From positions 1 through 10,717 of the forward strand of contig JAOPXF010000168.1 of assembly GCA_025965295.1 (NCBI GenBank): a stretch of DNA of 10,717 nt. Reading direction: 5' to 3'. Made by a program: the position numbers and the translations under genes. Below, piece by piece: positions 6,305 through 10,717 of this stretch (position 1 is the first letter of the stretch; each line of letters opens with the position of its first letter). The notes under the pieces were generated by a model. The model saw only the letters and a program-made list of their open reading frames with translations, ran no database searches and was not told the origin of the DNA. The stretch is from Nocardioides sp. (GTDB lineage: Bacteria; Actinomycetota; Actinomycetes; Propionibacteriales; Nocardioidaceae).

Positions 6305-7063
6305 ATGTTCTGGATGACGGCCTACCTGGACCTCGAGCGCGACCGGCACGAGGCGGGGGTCGAGTTCTGGCGCCGGGTCACCGGCTTCGAGGTCTCGCCG
6401 GCGCGCGGCGCGCACGGCGAGTTCGCCTCGCTTCTCCCGCCCTCCGGTGACGACCACCTCGGCCTGCAGCGGATCGAGGAGGGGCCCAGCCGGATCCACC
6501 TCGACGTCCACGTCGAGGACCCCGCCGCCGCGGCGGTCGAGGCCGAAGCCCACGGCGCCGGAGTCGCCGCCCGACCGGACCCCGACTACGTCGTGATGCG
6601 CTCACCCGGCGGGTTCACGTTCTGCTTCGTCGACCATCCCGGGTCCAGCCCGGCCGCGCCCGCCGAGTGGGAGCACGGCCTGCGCTCGGCCGTCGACCAG
6701 GTCTGCCTGGACATCCCGGCGTCGGCGTACGACCGCGAGTGCGAGTTCTGGGCGTGGCTCACCGGGTGGGAACTGCGGGTCTCCGCCGAGCACGACGAGT
6801 TCCGCCGGCTGATCCGGCCCCCCGACCAGCCGCTGCAGCTCCTGCTCCAGCGGCTCGGCGAGGACAGCGGCCCGGTCCGCGCACACTTCGACGTGGCCAG
6901 CAGCGACCGCGAAGCCGAGACCTCGCGCCACGTGGGGTTCGGAGCAGAGGTGCAGGGTGTCTTCGGCGGCTGGACGGTGCTCACCGACCCGACGGGCACG
7001 GCGTACTGCATCACCGACCGGACACCCGAAACCCGGGTGCTCGACGAGGTCCCGGCCCACTAG
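6305..7063 (+). CDS. VOC (glyoxalase-like) protein with two domains
   Basis: This 252-residue soluble protein has two vicinal-oxygen-chelate (glyoxalase/bleomycin-resistance fold) domains in tandem. Domain 1 (about 5-111) starts with MTAYLDLERD and contains FWRRVTGFEV (21-30), SRIHLDVHVED (62-72, His65) and SPGGFTFCFVD (100-110). Domain 2 (about 128-238) repeats this order with VCLDIPA, FWAWLTGWEL (149-157), VRAHFDVAS (191-199, His194) and DPTGTAYCITD (228-238). The matching HxDV segments show internal duplication, and the two histidines could be metal ligands. The reaction is unknown, because the family includes dioxygenases, isomerases and resistance proteins. The ATG at 6305 follows a -10 by six bases, so translation is probably leaderless. 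Confidence 0.88.
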   Translation: MFWMTAYLDLERDRHEAGVEFWRRVTGFEVSPARGAHGEFASLLPPSGDDHLGLQRIEEGPSRIHLDVHVEDPAAAAVEAEAHGAGVAARPDPDYVVMRSPGGFTFCFVDHPGSSPAAPAEWEHGLRSAVDQVCLDIPASAYDRECEFWAWLTGWELRVSAEHDEFRRLIRPPDQPLQLLLQRLGEDSGPVRAHFDVASSDREAETSRHVGFGAEVQGVFGGWTVLTDPTGTAYCITDRTPETRVLDEVPAH

Positions 7064-7066
7064 GTT
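7061..7066 (+). promoter_or_regulatory. -10 element for the DinB gene, built on the VOC stop codon
   Basis: TAGGTT begins with the TAG stop of the VOC gene and ends exactly six bases before the ATG at 7073. This repeats the arrangement at 6293. No ribosome binding site lies between them. Confidence 0.6.
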
Positions 7067-7072
7067 GCTCAG

Positions 7073-7612
7073 ATGACCTCCACCCCCGGCACCGCTGCCG
7101 TGGCCCGCGTCGACCCGCCGCTCGACGGCGACGAGGCGGCCACACTCCTCGGCTTCCTCGCCTACCACCGCGACACCCTGCGGCTGAAGGCCGCGGACCT
7201 GACCAGCGAGCAGCTCAACGCGACCCACGCCCCGTCCACGATGACGCTGGGCGGGATGGTCAAGCACCTCGCCTTCGTGGAGCACTGGTGGTTCCGCTGC
7301 GTCTTCCTCGGAGAGGAGTACGGCGAGCCCTGGGCCTCGGTGGACTGGGAGGAGGACGCCGACTGGGACTGGCACAGCGCGGTCGACGACACCCCCGAGC
7401 AGCTCTGGGCCCTCTTCGACGCGGCGTGTGCCGACTCCGACTCGGTCATCGCCGCGGCCGACGCCCTCGGCCAGCCCTCCCGGCGGACCGGCCGGGCCGG
7501 CACCACCTTCAGCCTGCGTTGGATCGTCACGCACATGGTCGAGGAGTACGCCCGGCACAACGGGCACGCCGACCTGCTGCGCGAGTCGATCGACGGCGTG
7601 ACGGGCGATTGA
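7073..7612 (+). CDS. DinB family protein, DUF664
   Basis: This 179-residue protein is a four-helix-bundle DinB-like protein of the DUF664 branch. The C-terminal block RHNGHADLLRESIDGVTGD (161-179) is diagnostic. Candidate metal ligands are His65 in MVKHLAFVEHWW (62-73), His71 in the same helix, and His154 and His162/His165 in THMVEEYARHNGH. DinB proteins include metal-dependent thiol transferases and hydrolases such as mycothiol or bacillithiol S-transferases, so a mycothiol link is conceivable in an actinobacterium, but nothing here proves it. Asp/Trp-rich VDWEEDADWDW (90-100) lies between the helices. The ATG at 7073 is supported by the upstream -10. The TGA overlaps a possible TTG start of the acetyltransferase gene. 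Confidence 0.88.
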   Translation: MTSTPGTAAVARVDPPLDGDEAATLLGFLAYHRDTLRLKAADLTSEQLNATHAPSTMTLGGMVKHLAFVEHWWFRCVFLGEEYGEPWASVDWEEDADWDWHSAVDDTPEQLWALFDAACADSDSVIAAADALGQPSRRTGRAGTTFSLRWIVTHMVEEYARHNGHADLLRESIDGVTGD

Positions 7613-8115
7613 GCCGGCCGTTGAGCGCGACCATCAGGACCGCCACCGACGACGACTGGCCCCGCATCTGGCCCTTCTTCGAGGCCACCGTCCGAGCGGG
7701 GGAGACCTATGCGTTCCCTCTGGACCTGACCGTCGAGACCGGTCGCGGCTTGTGGATGGAGCGCCCGCCGGGGGAGACCGTGGTGCTGGAGGACGGCAGC
7801 GTCGTGCTGGGCAGCGCGAAGATGGGACCCAACCGGCCGGGCCGCGGTGACCACGTCGGCACGGCCTCGTTCATGGTCGCCCCGGAGGCCCGCGACCGCG
7901 GCGTCGGCCGGGCGCTCGCCGAGCACGTGGTCGCGTGGCACCGGGATCACGGGTACGCCGGCATCCAGTTCAACGCGGTCGTCGAGACCAACACCGCCGC
8001 CGTCGCGCTCTGGCGCTCGCTCGGCTTCGAGGTCGTCGGCACCGTCCCGGGAGCGTTCCGGTCACCCACCCACGGCCGGGTCGGGCTGCACGTGATGTAC
8101 CTCCCGCTCGACTGA
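7609..8115 (+). CDS. GNAT family N-acetyltransferase
   Basis: This 168-residue protein is of the Gcn5-related acetyltransferase fold, which transfers acetyl from acetyl-CoA to an amine. The cofactor loop is RDRGVG (95-100), preceded by the beta-strand GTASFMVAP (84-92). The later ETNTAAVALWRSLGFEVVGT (126-145) is the typical motif B region. The N-terminal IRTATDDDWPRIWPFF resembles amino-acid or phosphinothricin-type acetyltransferases, but the substrate is not predictable. There is no ATG or GTG at the expected start. TTG at 7609 overlaps the previous TGA by four bases (TTGA), and a second TTG at 7621 lies in the same frame and would give 164 residues. Both sit in a repeated TTGAGC and neither has a good ribosome binding site. 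I prefer 7609 for coupling to the DinB gene. Confidence 0.87.
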   Translation: MSRPLSATIRTATDDDWPRIWPFFEATVRAGETYAFPLDLTVETGRGLWMERPPGETVVLEDGSVVLGSAKMGPNRPGRGDHVGTASFMVAPEARDRGVGRALAEHVVAWHRDHGYAGIQFNAVVETNTAAVALWRSLGFEVVGTVPGAFRSPTHGRVGLHVMYLPLD

Positions 8116-8137
8116 CGCGTGCTCAGCTCGAGGCGGG
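8103..8137. terminator. bidirectional hairpin formed across two convergent stop codons
   Basis: Arm 1 is CCCGCTCGACTGA (8103-8115) and arm 2 is TCAGCTCGAGGCGGG (8123-8137). They pair over 13 bp with two single-base bulges (C8127 and G8132) around a CGCGTGC loop. The TGA of the acetyltransferase and the TGA (as TCA) of the kinase gene form the pairs next to the loop. The gap between the two genes is only seven bases. There is no U-tract, so the terminator role is inferred. Confidence 0.6.
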
Positions 8138-9472
8138 GCCCGGCTCGGCGAAGCCCGGCAGCGACTCGGCGAGGATCTGCCGGAACGGCACCTCCGCCTC
8201 GAGCTGGCTCAGGATGCCGACGGCGCCGAGCCAGGTGCGGTGGATCAGCAGGTACGACGGGGGCAGGTTGAGCTTGAGCGCGACGGTGTACGCCGGGTCG
8301 CGGGGGTTGTTGACCCGCTGGAACTGGGTCTGCATCCACTCGCGGGAGAAGCGGAACCGCTCGACCCGGGTGGGCTCGACGAACGGTGCGAGGTAGTCGA
8401 GGAGCAGCTCGGGGTCGATCCGAACGTTGTCCTTGACGAAACCCTCGCGGCGCAGCCCCTCCAGCAGTTGGTCATGGTCCTCGATGCCCGCGACCCGCAG
8501 CAGGGTGCCCATCGCGACCGGGAACTCGCCGTCCGGCAGCCGGGCCACGGCCCCGAAGTCGAGCACGCCCATCCGGCCGGGCCTGCCGTCCTCGACCGGG
8601 AGGATCCGGAAGTTCCCCGGGTGGGGGTCGGCGTGCAGCATTCCGGTGCGGGTCGGGCCGCTGACCAGGAACCGGACGAAGAGCTCGCCGTAGTGGTCGC
8701 GCTCGGCCCGCGTGCCGTCGGCGATCACGGCCGCCAGCGACGAGGTCGACTCCATCCACTCGGTGACCAGCGTGGTGTCACCGGCCGCGATGACGTCGGG
8801 CACCGAGATCTCCGGGTCTCCGCGGAAGGCCTCGGCGAAGGACTGCTGGGCCCGGCCCTCGAGCCGGTAGTCGAGCTCCTCCTCGGTGCGCGCCTGCATC
8901 TCCTCGATGAGCGGCTTGACGTCGATGCCGGGCACCAGGGTGCCGATCGTCCGGGCCAGCCGGGAGAGCTGCTTGAGGTCCGAGCGCAGCGCCTCCCCGG
9001 CCCCGGGGTACTGCACCTTCACCGCGACCAGGCGCCCGTCGTGCCAGCGGCCCTGGTGGACCTGGCCGATGGAGGCGGCGGCCGCCGGGCCGCCGTCCAG
9101 CCACACGAGCTGCTCGCGCCAGTCGGGGCCGAGGTCCCGCTCGAGCGCGTCGCGCACCTGCTGGGTCGGCATCGCCGGCGCGGAGTCCTGGAGCCGGGTC
9201 AGCTGCTCGCGGTAGGGCCCGGCGAGCTCGTCGGGCAACGCGGCCTCGAGCACCGACAGGGCCTGGCCGAACTTCATCGCGCCACCCTTGAGCTCGCCCA
9301 GGGTGCGGAAGAGCTGCTCGGCGGTGCGCTGCTGGATCTCGGAGAGCACTGCGTCCGCGGACTGTCCACCGATCCTCTTGCCGAAGCCGAGCGCCGTGCG
9401 ACCGGCGTACCCGAGCGGCAGCGCGGCCAGCCGGGCGGTCCGCGCGGCGGCCTTGCGAGGCAGCTCGGTCAT
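8123..9472 (-). CDS. AarF/UbiB (ABC1) family atypical kinase
   Basis: This 449-residue protein belongs to the ABC1/ADCK/UbiB atypical kinase family. Visible motifs are the family-specific KxGQ (GGAMKFGQALS, Lys67-Gln70), the alanine-rich loop AAAASIGQVH (130-139) replacing the glycine loop, the ATP-binding lysine in VAVKVQYPG (Lys152), EELDYRLE (198-205), the catalytic-type HADPHPGN (280-287) and DFG (305-307). All key residues are present, so it should be an active ATPase or kinase. Family members support quinone or lipid metabolism, but this lineage is expected to use menaquinone rather than ubiquinone, so the substrate is open. There are no clear membrane helices. The ATG at 9472 has no Shine-Dalgarno; a GAGACT six bases upstream suggests a leaderless start. 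It converges on the acetyltransferase and diverges from the secreted repeat protein. Confidence 0.92.
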   Translation of the reverse strand: MTELPRKAAARTARLAALPLGYAGRTALGFGKRIGGQSADAVLSEIQQRTAEQLFRTLGELKGGAMKFGQALSVLEAALPDELAGPYREQLTRLQDSAPAMPTQQVRDALERDLGPDWREQLVWLDGGPAAAASIGQVHQGRWHDGRLVAVKVQYPGAGEALRSDLKQLSRLARTIGTLVPGIDVKPLIEEMQARTEEELDYRLEGRAQQSFAEAFRGDPEISVPDVIAAGDTTLVTEWMESTSSLAAVIADGTRAERDHYGELFVRFLVSGPTRTGMLHADPHPGNFRILPVEDGRPGRMGVLDFGAVARLPDGEFPVAMGTLLRVAGIEDHDQLLEGLRREGFVKDNVRIDPELLLDYLAPFVEPTRVERFRFSREWMQTQFQRVNNPRDPAYTVALKLNLPPSYLLIHRTWLGAVGILSQLEAEVPFRQILAESLPGFAEPGPASS

Positions 9473-9478
9473 GGGGAC

Positions 9479-9484
9479 AGTCTC
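9479..9484 (-). promoter_or_regulatory. possible -10 element of the AarF/UbiB gene
   Basis: GAGACT on the minus strand ends six bases before the ATG at 9472. It keeps the A at position 2 and T at position 6 of TANNNT. The match is modest and is supported mainly by the same spacing as the stronger leaderless promoters in this window. Confidence 0.35.
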
Positions 9485-9574
9485 TCAGGAGGCCGGTTGC
9501 CCGCCCCGGTGACGGTGGCCGGTGGTTGCCCGGACCCGGGGCCCTGGACCCGGGACGGGCCGGCAGCCGGGGGC

Positions 9575-9580
9575 TAACGT
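9575..9580 (+). promoter_or_regulatory. possible -10 element of the secreted repeat protein gene
   Basis: TAACGT lies 35 bases before the ATG at 9616 and would give a leader of about 30 bases carrying the ribosome binding site. No -35 is apparent. A TATCTG shortly downstream is an alternative. Confidence 0.3.
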
Positions 9581-9604
9581 CGTAGCCACCTATCTGTTCT
9601 GTCC

Positions 9605-9610
9605 GGAGGT
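9605..9610 (+). promoter_or_regulatory. ribosome binding site of the secreted repeat protein gene
   Basis: GGAGGT lies five bases before the ATG at 9616. It is the best Shine-Dalgarno in the window and fixes this start. Confidence 0.8.
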
Positions 9611-9615
9611 CTGTC

Positions 9616-10717
9616 ATGTCGGTTCGATCTCTGCTGCTCGCCTTCTCCACCACGGTCCTGGTCGTGAGTGGGCCGGCACCCCTCATGGCGCCGGCCGACG
9701 CGGCCGTCCGCTCCGCGCCGGCCTGGGGTCCGGTGAGGACGCTGGCCCAGAACCCCTTCGGGGAGTCGCTCGCGGTGGACGGCGCCAGCACCACCACCGT
9801 CGTGTGGTCCACGGCCCTCCACCGGGGGAAGATCCAGGCCGTGCGGCGCCCCTCGGGCGGCGGCTGGAGCGCGCCCGTGGTCATCGGCCACGGCATCAGT
9901 CCGCAGGTCGCTGCCGACGAGGCCGGGGACGTGACCGCGGTCTGGCTCAGCCAGCGCTACGGCCACCCCGACGGCGTCATGGTCGCGCAGCGCCCCGCCG
10001 GGGGCGGCTGGTCCGATCCCGTGCGGCTGACCCGGGCCCTCAGCCTGCCTGACTACGTGCCGGGCGGTGGCGACGTCTCCGGCGCCGCCCACCTCAGCCT
10101 CGACGCGAGCCCGGCCGGGGCCGTCGTGGTCGCCTGGGACTGGGCGGTCCCGCAGCGGGACGAGCCCTCCCGCGTCCAGTCTCGCTACCAGCCCGCCGAC
10201 GGAGCCTGGGGCGAGCGGGTCGACGTGACCCCGGCCGCGGGGGCGAACTCACCGCAGGTGGGCATCGCCGACGACGGCGCCGCCGTCCTGGTCTTCGGCC
10301 GTCAGGCCAAGGGGCACCCGCAGGTGCTCAAGGCGGTGCAGCGCGCCGTTGACGGGACGTGGACGACGCCCGTCACGATCGCGGCCGAGAGCTCCTACCC
10401 GCAGCTGGCCGTGGACGGCGCCGGTGGTGCGGTCGTGGTCTACACGCCCGACTTCAACCGGGTCGAGGCCGTGTCCATGTCCGCCGGCGGGCAGTGGGAG
10501 CAGGCCCGGTTCCTCTCGCCGCGAGGTGTCGAGGTCCGGGACTACGACCTGGCGATGAACGCGGCGGGCACGGCGCTCGTGGCCGTGGGCCGCGGAACCG
10601 GCCGGGTGGACCTGGTGCGCCGCTCGCCGCAGGGTGCCTGGTCGTCGCCCGCTCGGGTCGTGGCCGGTGGGACCACGCTGTACGACGTCGTGGTCGGGCT
10701 CGACGACGCCCGGGACA
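9616..10717 (+). CDS. secreted repeat protein, probable beta-propeller, 3' partial
   Basis: This frame is open from the ATG at 9616 to the right edge (367 codons seen). The N-terminus MSVRSLLLAFSTTVLVVSG is a signal peptide, with likely cleavage after PADA (about residue 29). After it comes a repeat with a tryptophan followed by a Pro-Val-type strand, W-x-x-P-V: W37, W84, W132, W198, W249, W294 and W342, spaced mostly 45-51 residues apart. Each unit also has a segment like SPQVAADEAGDVTAVW, that is, a strand, an Asp-Gly turn and a second strand. This periodicity fits beta-propeller blades, seven so far. I do not recognise a named enzyme. No sialidase Asp-box is intact and no catalytic residues can be assigned. 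Binding of a surface or extracellular ligand is a guess. It is divergent from the kinase gene with 143 bases between them. Confidence 0.82.
   Translation, partial: MSVRSLLLAFSTTVLVVSGPAPLMAPADAAVRSAPAWGPVRTLAQNPFGESLAVDGASTTTVVWSTALHRGKIQAVRRPSGGGWSAPVVIGHGISPQVAADEAGDVTAVWLSQRYGHPDGVMVAQRPAGGGWSDPVRLTRALSLPDYVPGGGDVSGAAHLSLDASPAGAVVVAWDWAVPQRDEPSRVQSRYQPADGAWGERVDVTPAAGANSPQVGIADDGAAVLVFGRQAKGHPQVLKAVQRAVDGTWTTPVTIAAESSYPQLAVDGAGGAVVVYTPDFNRVEAVSMSAGGQWEQARFLSPRGVEVRDYDLAMNAAGTALVAVGRGTGRVDLVRRSPQGAWSSPARVVAGGTTLYDVVVGLDDARD

Noticed and set aside
6667..7608. Long plus-strand frame running through the VOC and DinB genes into the acetyltransferase
   Set aside because: Only the part after about 7609 looks like protein. 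The upstream part is Arg/Pro/Ala-rich and out of frame with two well-recognised genes, so it is not a fusion.
8240..9577. Plus-strand open frame of 445 codons opposite the AarF/UbiB gene
   Set aside because: It is a mirror frame of a clear kinase gene. It has no domain signature or ribosome binding site, and its composition is typical of GC-rich shadows.
9522..10092. Overlapping open frames on both strands at the start of the secreted repeat protein
   Set aside because: The frame from 9616 has a strong ribosome binding site, a signal peptide and periodic repeats and runs open to the edge. The others are Arg/Gly/Pro-rich shadows.
1..10717. Mobile element, CRISPR array, tRNA or defence system
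   Set aside because: I saw no transposase or integrase motifs, no regularly spaced repeats, no cloverleaf-like segments and no shift in base composition across the window.

Overview
The window is very GC-rich, with strong G/C preference at third codon positions, densely packed genes, GTG and TTG starts and several apparently leaderless genes. The protein families (an AAA+/VWA pair with a PEDYTNRGRI sensor region, DUF2695, DUF664/DinB, CBU_0592-like) point to a high-GC actinobacterium, most likely of the Nocardioides kind. This is an inference from style and families, not a database match. I see no tRNA, rRNA, CRISPR array, transposase or phage gene. It reads as chromosomal core or housekeeping-like DNA.

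Layout: (1) Bases 1-3192 hold a two-gene operon: a MoxR/magnesium-chelatase-like AAA+ ATPase whose N-terminus and Walker A lie off the left edge, and a VWA (metal-binding adhesion site) protein joined to it by an ATGA overlap. The VWA gene carries an apparent one-base deletion near 2191 that splits it into two frames. (2) A small cysteine-containing DUF2695 protein on the minus strand (3210-3599) faces the operon, and a small three-helix membrane protein (3686-3946) runs away from it. (3) A cobalamin-binding-like protein (minus, 4008-4856) and a TauE/SafE-type permease (plus, 4881-5660) diverge from a 24-bp gap in which their two -10 elements overlap. (4) The permease is followed by a plus-strand run of an IMPACT/YigZ protein, a two-domain VOC protein, a DinB/DUF664 protein and a GNAT acetyltransferase (to 8115). 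(5) An AarF/UbiB-type atypical kinase (minus, 8123-9472) converges on the acetyltransferase. (6) A secreted repeat protein, probably a beta-propeller, starts at 9616 and runs off the right edge.

The AAA+ and VWA proteins probably act together as a metal- and ATP-dependent remodelling pair of the MoxR-VWA type; the client is unknown. The remaining genes are mostly single-function and share no obvious pathway. The most distinctive features are in the control DNA. Stop codons TAG double as the first half of leaderless -10 elements (6293 and 7061), divergent genes share a symmetric -10 (4864-4873), and all three convergent junctions carry hairpins, two of them built from the stop codons themselves.
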